A stretch of DNA of 64,000 nt. Origin: Culex pipiens pallens. Lineage: Eukaryota > Arthropoda > Insecta > Diptera > Culicidae. Shown piece after piece: positions 24,104 to 34,915 of this stretch. Numbering within the stretch: position 1 is the stretch's first letter; every line of letters begins with the position of its first letter. The stretch lies in the NCBI RefSeq assembly GCF_016801865.2, contig NC_068938.1, forward strand, positions 35,848,860 through 35,912,859. Direction: 5' to 3'. The notes under the pieces are model-generated. The model saw only the letters and a program-made list of their open reading frames with translations. It made no database searches and was not told where the DNA came from. The position numbers and the translations under genes are program-made.

Positions 24104-24354
24104 ACTTAAGTCCCGCCCGTGTGGATCAATCGGACCGCGCACTGGACTCACAATCCAGAGGTCGCTGGTTCGAATCCCGCGGTGGGCGCTCTAAAATTCT
24201 TTGTGTAAATATGGGTATTCGGCGCCGTCGCTCCGTGCCATACTTTCATACACTTAGGAGCCCAGGGCGGCGAAGTCCTTGTAGATAAAAAGGAAGACAC
24301 TAGTGGTTGGTACTAGCAATGGTGGCCGACAGCTATAAAGTCAACTTCGTTTTT
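24104..24354 (+). mobile_element. tRNA-derived SINE inside the satellite
   Basis: A 13-bp target duplication, ATTGGACTTAACA, lies at 24091-24103 and 24355-24367 and is itself satellite sequence. The head folds as a tRNA (24114-24188): acceptor CGCCCGT/GTGGGCG, anticodon stem CTGGA/TCCAG with loop CTCACAA (anticodon CAC, valine-like), A box TGGATCAATCGG (24122-24133) and B box GGTTCGAATCC (24167-24177). A body of about 165 bp follows, ending CAACTTCGTTTTT. The right foldback arm has no counterpart, so insertion followed arm duplication. Pol III transcription is plausible from intact boxes but not shown. Confidence 0.92.
24114..24188 (+). ncRNA. tRNA-Val(CAC)-like head of SINE
   Basis: It has a 75-nt cloverleaf-like layout with a 7-bp acceptor (two wobble pairs), 5-bp anticodon stem, 7-base anticodon loop and a T arm with one mismatch. 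Because it continues directly into a SINE body and is flanked by a retroposition duplication, it is a SINE promoter and not a host tRNA gene. Confidence 0.7.
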
Positions 24355-27300
24355 ATTGGACTTAACAGATTCCTGAAAAAATCTGTTTTAATTTAAAATC
24401 AGAATCAGAAATGGGTCAAACGGCTTATGGGAACCTGTTCTAAATAATCCGGATCAGGAAACCAGTTGACACTTGACATTTTAATTAAATTTATTTAAAA
24501 AAATACTGGATTTATAAGATTCCTGCTAAACAATCAGAATGTATTTAAAATTATTTTGACATTTTAATTAAATTGATTTAAAAACATAGTTACTTGATTT
24601 ATAAGAGTCCCTGAAAATTCTGACTTTACTTAAAATTATTTTGACAAACAAATCAAATTTATTTAAAAAAAACATAGTTACTGAATTTATAAGATTCTTC
24701 GAAAAATCTGATTTTTTTTAAAATCATTTTGAAATTTTAATTAAATTTATTTCTAAAAATAGTTACAAGACTTAACAGAATCCTGGAAAAAATCTGAATT
24801 TATTTAAAATCAGAATCAGAAATGTGGCCAAATTGCCAATTGGATCCTGTTCTAAATAACCCGGATCATGAAACCAGTTGACACTTGACATTTTAACTAA
24901 ATTTATTTAAAAAGAATACTGGATTTATAAGATTCCTGTTAAACAATCAGAATGTATTTAAAATTATTTTGACATTTTAATTAAATTGATTTAAAATCAT
25001 AGTTACTTGATTTATAAGAGTCCCTGAAAATTCTGACTTTACTTAAAATTATTTTGACAAACTAATCAAATTTATTTAAAATAAACATAGTTACTGAATT
25101 TATAAGATTCTTCGAAAAATCTGATTTTTTTTAAATCATTTTGAAATTTTAATTAAATTTATTTCTAAAACTAGTTACTGGACTTAACAGATTCCTGGAA
25201 AAATCTGTTTTAATTTAAAATCAGAATCAGAAATGGGTCAAACGGCTTATGGGAACCTGTTCTAAATAATCCGGATCAGGAAACCAGTTGACACTTGACA
25301 TTTTAATTAAATTTATTTAAAAAAAATACTGGATTTATAAGATTCCTGTTAAACAATCAGAATGTATTTAAAATTATTTTGACATTTTAATTAAATTGAT
25401 TTAAAAACATAGTTACTTGATTTATAAGAGTCCCTGAAAATTCTGACTTTACTTAAAATTATTTTGACAAACTAATCAAATTTATTTAAAAAAAAAAACA
25501 TTGTTACTGAATTTATAAGATTCTTCGAAAAATCTGAATTTTTTTTTAAATCATTTTGAAATTTTAATTAAATTTATTTCTAAAATTAGTTACTGGACTT
25601 AACAGAATCCTGGAAAAAATCAGAATTAATTTAAAATCAGAATTTGATGTGTGGCCAAATGGCCAATTGGAACCTGTTCTAAATAATCTGGATCATGAAA
25701 CCAGTTGACACTTGACATTTTAATTAAATTTATTTAAAAAAAATACTGAATTTATAAGATTCCTGTTTAAAAAACAGAATTTATTTTAAATTATTTTGAC
25801 ATTTTAGTTAAATTTATTTTAAAACATAGTTACTTAATTTATAAGAGTCCCTGAAAAATTCTGACTTTACTTAAAATTATTTTGACAAATTAATCAAATT
25901 TATTTAAAAAAAAACATAGTTACTGAATTTATAAGATTCTTCGAAAAATCTGAATTTATTTAAAATCATTTTGAAATTTTAATTAAATTTATTTCTAAAA
26001 ATAGTTACTGGACTTAACAGATTCCTGAAAAAATCTGTTTTAATTTAAAATCAGAATCAGAAATGGGTCAAACGGCTTATGGGAACCTGTTCTAAATAAT
26101 CCGGATCAGGAAACCAGTTGACACTTGACATTTTAATTAAATTTATTTAAAAAAAATACTGGATTTATAAGATTCCTGTTAAACAATCAGAATTTATTTA
26201 AAATTATTTTGACATTTTAATTAAATTGATTTAAAAACATAGTAACTTGATTTATAAGAGTCCCTGAAAATTCTGACTTTACTTAAAATTATTTTGACAA
26301 ACTAATCAAATTTATTTAAAAAAAACATAGTTACTGAATTTATAAGATTCTTCGAAAAATCTGAATTTTTTTAAAATCATTTTGAAATTTTAATTAAATT
26401 TATTTCTAAAAATAGTTACTGGACTTAACAGATTCCTGAAAAAATCTGTTTTAATTTAAAATCAGAATCAGAAATGGGTCAAACGGCTTATGGGAACCTG
26501 TTCTAAATAATCCGGATCAGGAAACCAGTGGACACTTGACATTTTAATTAAATTTATTTAAAAAAGTTACTGGAATAATAAGATTCCTGTTAAAATAAAA
26601 CAGATTTTATTTAAAATTATTTTGAAATTTTAATTGAATTTATTTAAAAAAATAGTAGCTGGACTTAACAGATTGCTGGAAAAAAATCTGAATTTATTTA
26701 AAATCAGAATCAGAAATGTGGCCAAATTGCCAATTGGAACCTGTTCTAAATAATCCGGATCATGAAACCAGTTGACACTTGACATTTTAATTAAATTTAT
26801 TTAAAAAAAATACTGAATTTATAAGATTCCTGTTAAACAATCAGAATGTATTTAAAATTATTTTGACATTTTAATTAAATTGATTTAAAAACATAGTTAC
26901 TTGATTTATAAGAGTCCCTGAAAATTCTGACTTTACTTAAAATTATTTTGACAAACTAATCAAATTTATTTAAAAAAAAACATAGTTACTGGATTTATAA
27001 GATTCTTCGAAAAATCTGAATTTTTTTAAAATCATTTTGAAATTTTAATTAAATTTATTTCTAAAAATAGTTACTGGACTTAACAGATTCCTGAAAAAAT
27101 CTGTTTTAATTTAAAATCAGAATCAGAAATGGGTCAAACGGCTTATGGGAACCTGTTCTAAATAATCCGGATCAGGAAACTAGTGGACACTTGACATTTT
27201 AATTAAATTTATTTAAAAATGTTACTGGAATAATAAGATTCCCGTTAAAATAAAACAGATTTTATTTAAAATTATTTTTGAAATTTCAACTGAATTTATT

Positions 27301-27916
27301 TAAATAAATAGTAACTGGACATAACAAATTCCTGGAAATAACTGAATTAATTTAAAATCAGAATAAGAAATGTGACCAAATGGCCAATTGCAACCTGTTC
27401 TAAAAAAAATCGGATCAAGAAACCAGTTGACACTTGACATTTTTATTAAATTTATTTAAAAGAAAATACTGGATTTATAAGATTCCTGTGAAAAAAATTG
27501 ATTTATAAGAGACCCGAAAATATTCTGACTTCACTTAAAATTATTTTGAAAAATTAATTAAATTTATTTAAAAAAAACATAGTTACTGGATTTATAAGAT
27601 CAGAATTAATTTAAAATCAATTTGAAATTTTGATTAAATTTATTTCTAAAAATAGTTACTGGACTTAACAGATTCCTGAAAAAAATCTGTCTTTATTTAA
27701 AATCAGAATCTGAAATGGGCCAAACGGCTAATGGGGCCCTGTTCTAAATAATCCGGATCAGGAAACTAGTGGACACTTGAAATTTTAATTAAATTTATTT
27801 AAAAAAAAATTGCTGGAATAATAAGATTCCTGTTAAAATAAAACAGATTTTATTTAAAATTATTTTTGAAATTTCAACTGAGTTCATTTAAATAAATAGT
27901 AACTGGACTTTACAAT

Positions 27917-28117
27917 TACGAGTCATCTCTGCGATACGGCGTAGGCCTGGCCGCTTTAACGCTTGTGATGTTTCAATGCATTCCGATGCAATGGCGCACT
28001 ACAAATGTTAATAAATGACAAGAAGAGTGCTAGGCGTCATCAAACCTAAGGCACTCTCCAGGATCCCTTCGAAAGATTGGCTGCGCTAGGTTCTGATTAG
28101 ATTAGATTAGATTAGAT
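27917..28117 (+). mobile_element. Central spacer: GATTA-tailed non-satellite insert
   Basis: About 200 bp of GC-richer sequence unrelated to the satellite (GCGATACGGCGTAGGCCTGG, ATGCATTCCGATGCAATGGC) ends in (GATTA)n at 28093-28117. It lies exactly where the satellite flips orientation. A short tandem 3' tail is typical of some non-LTR retrotransposons and their SINEs, so this may be a 5'-truncated retroelement. No target duplication could be resolved because the two sides are in opposite orientation. Confidence 0.6.
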
Positions 28118-30960
28118 TAGAATCTCATAAATCCAGTAACTTTTTATTAAATAAATTTAATTAAAATGTCAAGTGTCAACTGGTTTCATGATCCGGATTA
28201 TTTAGAACAGGTTCCAATTGGCCATTTGGTCACATTTCTTAATATGATTTTAAATAAATTATGTTTTTTCCATGAATCTGTTAAGTCCAGTAACTATTTT
28301 TAGAAATAAATTTAATTAAAATTTCAAAACGATTTTAAATAAATTCAGATTTTTCGAAGAATCTTATCATTCCATGTTTTTATAAAATAAATTTGATTAA
28401 TTTGTCAAAATAATTTTAAGTAAAGTCAGAATTTTTCAGGGACTCTTATAAATCAAGTAACTATGTTTTTAAAGAAATTTAACTAAAATGTTAAAATAAT
28501 TTTAAATAAATTCTCTTTTTTTTAACAGGAATCTTATAAATCCAGTATTTTTTTTAAATAAATTTAACTAAAATGTCATGTCTCAACTGGTTTCATGATC
28601 CGGATTATTTAGAACAGGTTCCAATTGGCCATCTGGCCACACATCAGATTCTGATTTTAAATAAATTCTGATTTTTCCAGGAATCTGTTAAGTCCAGTAA
28701 CTATTTTTAGAAATAAATTTAATTAAAATTTCAAAATGATTTTAAAAAAAATTCAGATTTTTCGAAGAATCTTATAAATTCAATAACCATGTTTTTAAAA
28801 TAAATTTGATTAATTTGTCAAAATAATTTTAAGAAAAGTCAAAATTTTTCAGGGACTCTTATAAATTAAGTAACTATGTTTTTAAATAAATTTAACTAAA
28901 ATGTCAAAATAATTTTAAATAAATTCTGTTTTTTTTTTTAAACAGGAATCTTATAAATCCAGTATTTTTTTTAAATAAATTTAATTAAAATGTCAAGTGT
29001 CAACTGGTTTCATGATCCGGATTATTTAGAACAGGTTCCAATTGGACATTTGGTCACATTTCTTAATATGATTTTAAATAAATTAAGTTTTTTCCAGGAA
29101 TCTGTTATGTCTAGTAACTTTTTTTAGAAATAAATTTAATTAAAATTTCAAAATGATTTTAAATGAATTCTGATTTTTCGAAGAATCTTATAAATCCAGT
29201 AACTATGTTTTTTAAATAAATTTGATTAATTTGTCAAAGTAATTTCAAGAAATGTCAGAATTTTTTCGGGACTCTTGTAAATTCAGTAACTATGTTTTTT
29301 AAATAAATTTAACTAAAATGTCAAAATAATTTTAATTAAATTCTGATTTTTTAACAGGATTCTTATAAATCCAGTATTTTTTTTAAATAAATTTTATAAA
29401 AATGTCAAGTGTCAACTGGTTTCATGATTCGGATTATTTAGAACAGGTTCCAATTGGCCATTTGGTCACATTTCTTAATATGATTTTTAATAGTTTTTTT
29501 CCAGGAATCTGTTAAGTCCAGTAACTATTTTTAGAAATAAATTTAATTAAAATTTCAAAACGATTTTAAATGAATTCAGATTTTTCGAAGAATCTTATCA
29601 TTCCATGTTTTTTTAAAATAAATTTGATTAATTTGTCAAAATAATTTTAAGTAAAGTCAAAATTTTTCAGGGACTCTTATAAATCAAGTAACTATGTTTT
29701 TAAAGAAATTTAACTAAAATTTTAAAATAATTTTAAATAAATTCTCTTTTTTTTAACAGGAATCTTATAAATCCAGTATTTTTTTAAAATAAATTTAATT
29801 AAAATGTCATGTCTCAACTGGTTTCATGATCCGGATTATTTAGAACAGGTTCCAATTGGCCATCTGGCCACACATCAGATTCTGATTTTAAATAAATTCT
29901 GATTTTTCCAGGAATCTGTTAAGTCCAGTAACTATTTTTAGAAATAAATTTAATTAAAATTTCAAAATGATTTTACATAAATTCAGATTTTTCGTTGAAT
30001 CTTATAAATTCAATAACCATGTTTTTAAAATAAATTTGATTAATTTGTCAAAATAATTTTAAGAAAAGTCAAAATTTTTCAGGGACTCTTATAAATCAAG
30101 TAACTATGTTTTTAAATAAATTTAACTAAAATGTCAAAATAATTTTAAATAAATTCTGTTTTTTTTACATTAATCATATAAATCCAGTATTTTTTTAAAA
30201 TAAATTTAATTAAAATGTCAAGTGTCAACTGGTTTCATGATCCGGATTATTTAGAACAGGTTCCAATTGGCCATTTGGTCACATTTCTTAATATGATTTT
30301 AAATAAATTAAGTTTTTTTCCAGGAATCTGTTAAGTCTAGTAACTATTTTTAGAAATAAATTTAATTAAAATTTCAAAATGATTTTAAAAAAAAATTCAG
30401 ATTTTTCGAAGAATCTTATAAATCCAGTAACTATGTTTTTTTAAATAAATTTGATTAATTTGTCAAAATAATTTTAAGAAAAGTCAGAATTTTTCAGGGA
30501 CTCTTATAAATCCAGTTACTATGTTTTTAAATAAATTTAACTGAAATTTAAAAATAATTTTAAATAAATTCTGTTTTTTTAACAGGAATCTTATAAATCC
30601 AGTATTTTTTTAAAATAAATTTAATAAAAATGTCAAGTGTCAACTGGTTTCATGATCCGGATTATTTAGAAAAAGTTCCAATTGGCCATTTGGCCACATA
30701 TCTGATTCTGATTTTAAATAAATTCAGATTTTTTTCCAGCAATCTGTTAGGTCCAGCTACTATTTTTTTAAATAAATTCAATTAAAATTTCAAAATAATT
30801 TTAAATAAAATCTGTTTTATTTTAACAGGAATCTGATTTTTCCAGTAACTTTTTTAAATAAATTTAATTAAAATGTCAAGTGTCCACTGGTTTCCTCATC
30901 CGGATTATTTAGAACAGGTTCCCATTGGCCACATTTATAAATCTGATTTTAAATGAATAA
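28118..30960 (-). repeat. Right-arm higher-order satellite array
   Basis: The reverse-complement core (GAACAGGTTCCAATTGGCC) recurs near 28206, 28612, 29030, 29442, 29843, 30254, 30670 and 30913, with spacings of 401-418 bp and a final 243 bp. Units also form a three-unit super-repeat of about 1.23 kb. The types at 28206, 28612 and 29030 recur at 29442, 29843 and 30254, including the CATCTGGCCACACATCAG variant. The GGCTTATGGG core subtype of the left arm is absent here. Confidence 0.88.
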
Positions 30961-31834
30961 ACTAAACTTATTTTTTTTTTATTTTAAATAATATTGTCAA
31001 GTGTCCACTGGTTCCATGATCCGGAACATTTAGAATAGATTCCCGATGGCCACATTTCTGATATTGGCTATAAATAAAATCAGATTTTTTTTTTCAAGGA
31101 ATTTTGAAATTCTGGTAACTAAAACAACTTTTCAATAAATTCAATAAAAATGTCATGTGACCACTGTTTCCCGGATCCGGGACAGTCAGAACAGGTTCCC
31201 ATTGGTCCCTTGGCCATATTTTGGGATTCTGAAAATATAGAGTAGCAAAAATGCTTCAACACCACATTTGTTTTTCTAAATTGTCTGACACATAGGAATT
31301 TTGAAAAAAAAACTGCTTAAATGTTTTCTAGTTTCCGGATCCGGATTGGCCAGAACCGGTTCTCAATGGCCACATTTTCGATAAAACACCTTCGGATATG
31401 CTTGGACAAACCATTTTTTGAGTTTGTATTGATTGTTTGAAGCAATAGTATGTTTTTTTTTCGCATAAAGAGCAACAAATTTCAAAATTTTGAAGATTTC
31501 GCACAATTTTGGCCAGTAATCCGGATTTCCACCGGAACCGGTTACGGGAACCGACCAACGGGACCATATTTTGGGTTTTTCTAACAATTTACCGTCCAAT
31601 GACACCAGAAGCATCTAAAAAGACCTAATAGAACTTAAGCTACAGTGAAAACAAAATAAAAAATATTTTTTCGACGGGGGGTGATTCATATGCAAAACTT
31701 CTGCATTGAATATCTCGAGCTAGGGTAACAATTAAGACATGGGCCAGGTTGCATTGTGTTCAGGATGCCGATCCCTCGGGGAGTTTTTTGAATCGTCCTG
31801 CTAATAACAAAAAAAAATTTTTTGTTACGCTGTG
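30961..31834 (-). repeat. Right terminal arm, mirror of 21612-22500
   Basis: Cores lie near 31034, 31190 and 31354 with spacings of 121, 156 and 164 bp, matching the left arm's 119, 155 and 163. The terminal block (CTTATTGTTACC-type sequence through the poly(A)/poly(T) stretch) is the same length in both arms, including 6 A then 9 T near the tip. Confidence 0.85.
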
Positions 31835-31837
31835 TAA
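31835..31837. repeat. TAA, putative right target duplication of foldback
   Basis: It matches TAA at 21609-21611 directly outside the terminal inverted repeat. Confidence 0.5.
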
Positions 31838-31909
31838 TATTTAAAAAAGTATGCAACTTTTAGTAAACCAAGTGAGCAGAAAACTCTTTTTTTTTTGTAT
31901 AAAACTTCG

Positions 31910-32150
31910 TCCGTTCTGGTATATCAATATCTCATAATCTCATAAGTGGTAATAACTTGAGACAGGGTTGCCAGATATTCAAACTATTAGACTCGTTGGG
32001 ATGGTCTTTCCTTGACCAATCCTATGATAGTTTGGATGATGGATTCGGACATAGTTTTCATACAGGAATATGATACCCAGCATCGAAAAAATACAAAAAT
32101 ATCACATAAGTAGTCATAATTTCAGGCAGGGTTGCCAGATCATCATAATT
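31910..32150 (-). repeat. Fragment of the ~155-bp satellite, minus strand
   Basis: AACTTGAGACAGGGTTGCCA (near 31952) and its decayed repeat near 32115 are the reverse complement of the TGGCAACCCTGTCTCAAGTT unit found at 4378-5139 and 14830-15605. About one and a half diverged units are present. Confidence 0.7.
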
Positions 32151-32369
32151 TTCGAATGAAAGTATTTTTAACATAGTAAAGCGAAATGTAAAAGACAACA
32201 TTATTTATGGAAAAATTAATCAAAGTATATTGTGTGCCAAAATTTCAATAATTTTTTTTGTGATGTCCGTTTTGACATTTCAATTATGAATGAATTTTAA
32301 ATTATTATTTTTTCAATTGTTTCTCGAAAAATGTATGATATTTCGAAAAATGGTACCTTCCTAATCCCA

Positions 32370-32960
32370 CTGTTTGACCCTCCCGGAGCAGAACGCTTTC
32401 TGCCAAAACGAGCGTGAAGACGAATCTTCGTCTTGAGAGTTACCTAGTTTTCCTTCCCGTTCCCGTCCCCAACCCCCGCCGCACATCTAGCATCGTTGAG
32501 TGGCTCTTTGCGATTTGCATTCGACATGAAAGTGGAATATGAAATGTTGACCCGGGCTTTTCCGCTCACCCAACCTGCTCTACGCCACCCGAGGGTTTGA
32601 GGGTCCGGTGAAATATTGGTGCATGTGTCATCGGGTCACCCCCTCAGCGCACACACACACACTCACAAAAGTGCATTTTGGATGAAAATGTTATGCAAGC
32701 TCGTGGCGTTGGAGTGAGAATCTAATAGCAAAACCCTCACCGGCGGCAGCAAACCAGAAATGTGGAGCGACGATTGTGTAAAGCAAATCGTATGAATTGA
32801 GTCGAAAAATGTAATTTATTGAAGTGGCACCAGCTAGGGAAAAGTTTTCCCGAAAAAAAACATGCTGCTGGCAACAACAGTGGGAGTGCACCGACTGTGG
32901 CAGCAGTGTCGAATTTGTTACGCTCGATTTAAGCTTTGTTACAGTTTAATGGAAAGTCCT
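32370..32960. other. GC-richer noncoding island
   Basis: The composition is raised and includes a short (AC)n at 32650-32661. There are no convincing coding frames. Possibly single-copy regulatory or intronic DNA. Confidence 0.3.
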
Positions 32961-33585
32961 TGCGGTTTTGAAAGCTTGACTATTTTTTGAGAGTTGAAAA
33001 ATCATATTTGAAAGTATCAATTGATTGCGGTTTTCAACGGATGATTTAACAACAACAACAAAAAAAACTACTTCTGGATGGCTGTTTTATGATTTATGAA
33101 ACGGACACTTATTTGTGGTTTTAAAACTACTGCAACCATTTAGTTGATCTATTGTATTGTGCCCCTAATTATTGTCGCATATTTTCAGGGTGATGCGTTA
33201 CCATTTGAGGTGACCGCCACTGTCTCAAATCAAATGGGAATTTCTGAGTAAATTTCGGAGGGACCTAAATTCACCATATTGCAAAATTTAATTATTTTTG
33301 AAACCGCGAACAACACTCACGAGCACTTATTAGAAAAGTTTTTGAAATTGCTGTTAATTGTTTGGTTTTTGTAATTACATAAATCTGCCATCATCAATTT
33401 AATTTGTTTTATTTACCAATCTGGTTTGAAAACTAAGACAATTTATTATCCAAAGATCAAGTACAAAGATTGATCACGGTTCTACACTATTTTTGGTCCA
33501 AAAATTCGACAAAACGCCTTTGACACATTTTTAATTTGACTTAAAAGCTGATGGCCCAAGGTTATATCAACAAATGTGGAAAACA
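32960..33585. other. Unassigned AT-rich DNA
   Basis: No gene, RNA or element could be supported. Confidence 0.35.
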
Positions 33586-33593
33586 CTCTAATA

Positions 33594-34907
33594 CAGGGGT
33601 GCTCAAATTTTTGGATGCCGGGCCAATTTTGGAGCTCAAATGAGCTTGCGGGCCAAATTCACATAATAGTTTATTACAAAAATGAAATTATGTTTTTTTA
33701 ATTTAAAAGACTGAAAAAAAACACATCTATCAGTGAAGCTTCTGAAATTTTTGTTATTAAATATTGTTGATTGAAATTTTATTCTTTTTTATATATTGAA
33801 AATGGTGACATGAAATCTGAAAAATGTATGAAACGGCGTAATTGTGTCTTTAAGTAAAGTGTAACAAATGAAAAATCTTTGCAAAATAAGACTGTAACAA
33901 TTAGGCTGATGCAAATATTTAAAAAAGTTTATGTCCCTCGACTCATGGTCATGGTTGAGGAAAGGCAAAAAATAATTTCAAAAATATAAAAATTTAAAAT
34001 TTCCAAAATGAGAGATTTGACAAAAAAACCTTTTTTGCGAAAATCAACTTTTTGCGGTAATGTACAATTCAACAAAATTCAATAAAATTTAAATTATTTC
34101 AAAGCAAACCCGATAATGCTTAAAATGATGTTAGCCACAGAGTAATGTATTTTAAATTCATTCCAGCTGATTGCGCTTAAATTTCCATTGAAATTTTGAT
34201 GTTTTTTACTGTTAAATTATATGGAATAATCGGAATACTTTTGCTCTATAATAATATAACTAAGTCATATTTAAACTTTTGATAAAACATTTCCGAAAAC
34301 GTTTGATGAATGCAGGGTTGTTAAAATATCAAAATATCAGCTCTCAGCAACTACAATTATCCCGCCTGAATATTCATGCCTCAAATACACCTGCTCTTCT
34401 CTCCCTATTGAAAATCCCAGCGCCGAACATAGCCGAACACGTTTTCGTGTTTACACACTCGCGATTGACATTTTCCTTTTGTCTCTCATTCCCGCTTCCA
34501 CGATCATCCTACCGCAACAGCGTTCAACCACAAAAGCCGCCACAAAACCAATTTCGCAAACGTAGTTTAACAGGACGTCATGCGTGGTCGGCTCCTAATC
34601 GCCATCTCGCGATCTCGCATTGCAGTTTTCGGAGAGATTGAGAGACTCGACGGTGAGAGAGAATGGTCGAGGAAAACGGGGTGGAGTGATAGAGAGAGAG
34701 AACGACATCGCTGGGAATCAAAATATGAATGAATCAATACCCTTAAATCAAAAAAAAGACAAAAAGCATAAACATGTTTAACACAAAAAAAAATACATTT
34801 AGAAAAATAACTTTACAAATGGTTGAAGGGCCATTTAACGTGACCATTCAAAAAGGGTCCACGGGCCACAAAAAGTCACCTCGCGGGCCATACTTTGGTC
34901 ACCCCTG
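33594..34907. mobile_element. Nonautonomous hAT element, 1.3 kb
   Basis: The termini CAGGGGTGCTCAAATTTTTG (33594) and CATACTTTGGTCACCCCTG (34907) are the CAGGGGTG-type inverted repeats typical of many hAT transposons. GGGCC motifs follow in both subterminal regions. A perfect 8-bp target duplication, CTCTAATA, lies at 33586-33593 and 34908-34915, and 8 bp is the hAT hallmark. The interior has no transposase; a 120-codon open frame (34279-34641) shows no BED finger or hAT dimerisation motif. A GC-richer internal patch (34370-34720) ends in GAGA repeats and could be a captured or promoter-derived segment. Confidence 0.9.
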
Positions 34908-34915
34908 CTCTAATA

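Larger units (their letters stand above)
22501..27916 (+). repeat. Left-arm higher-order satellite array
   Basis: The core ACCTGTTCTAAATAATCCGG recurs near 22523, 22938, 23351, 23759, 24429, 24841, 25252, 25669, 26082, 26494, 26736, 27148, 27390 and 27735. Intervals are about 406-417 bp once the SINE is removed, except two of 242 bp and one of 345 bp. Each long unit is one core (~80 bp) plus four ~85-bp monomers of the form GTTACTGGATTTATAAGATT + CTGAATTTATTTAAAATCAT + AATTAAATTTATTT. Short units lack two monomers. Two core subtypes exist: GGCCAATTGGAACC and GGCTTATGGGAACC. The latter is confined to 24.4-27.2 kb, with a related GGCTAATGGGGCCC at 27.7 kb. Confidence 0.9.
21612..31834. mobile_element. 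Giant 10.2-kb foldback element
   Basis: The ends are CACAGCGTAACAAAAAATTT (21612) and its reverse complement ending ...GTTACGCTGTG (31834). The outer ~780 bp of each arm are nearly identical mirror images; one clear difference in that span is CCAGAATCAG at 22379 against its mirror near 31075. Inside, both arms consist of a higher-order satellite. No transposase was seen. Three-base TAA flanks would fit PIF/Harbinger (TWA) or a CACTA-like element, but the terminus is not diagnostic. The organisation (long inverted repeats made of subrepeats, variable arm length) resembles Drosophila FB/Galileo-type foldbacks, which is an analogy only. The left arm (to 27916) is about 6.3 kb and the right arm (from 28118) about 3.7 kb. 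Confidence 0.85.

Noticed and set aside
22501..30960. CRISPR-like array because of regular repeats
   Set aside because: Units are ~412 bp with no unique spacers, in a eukaryotic context; it is a satellite.
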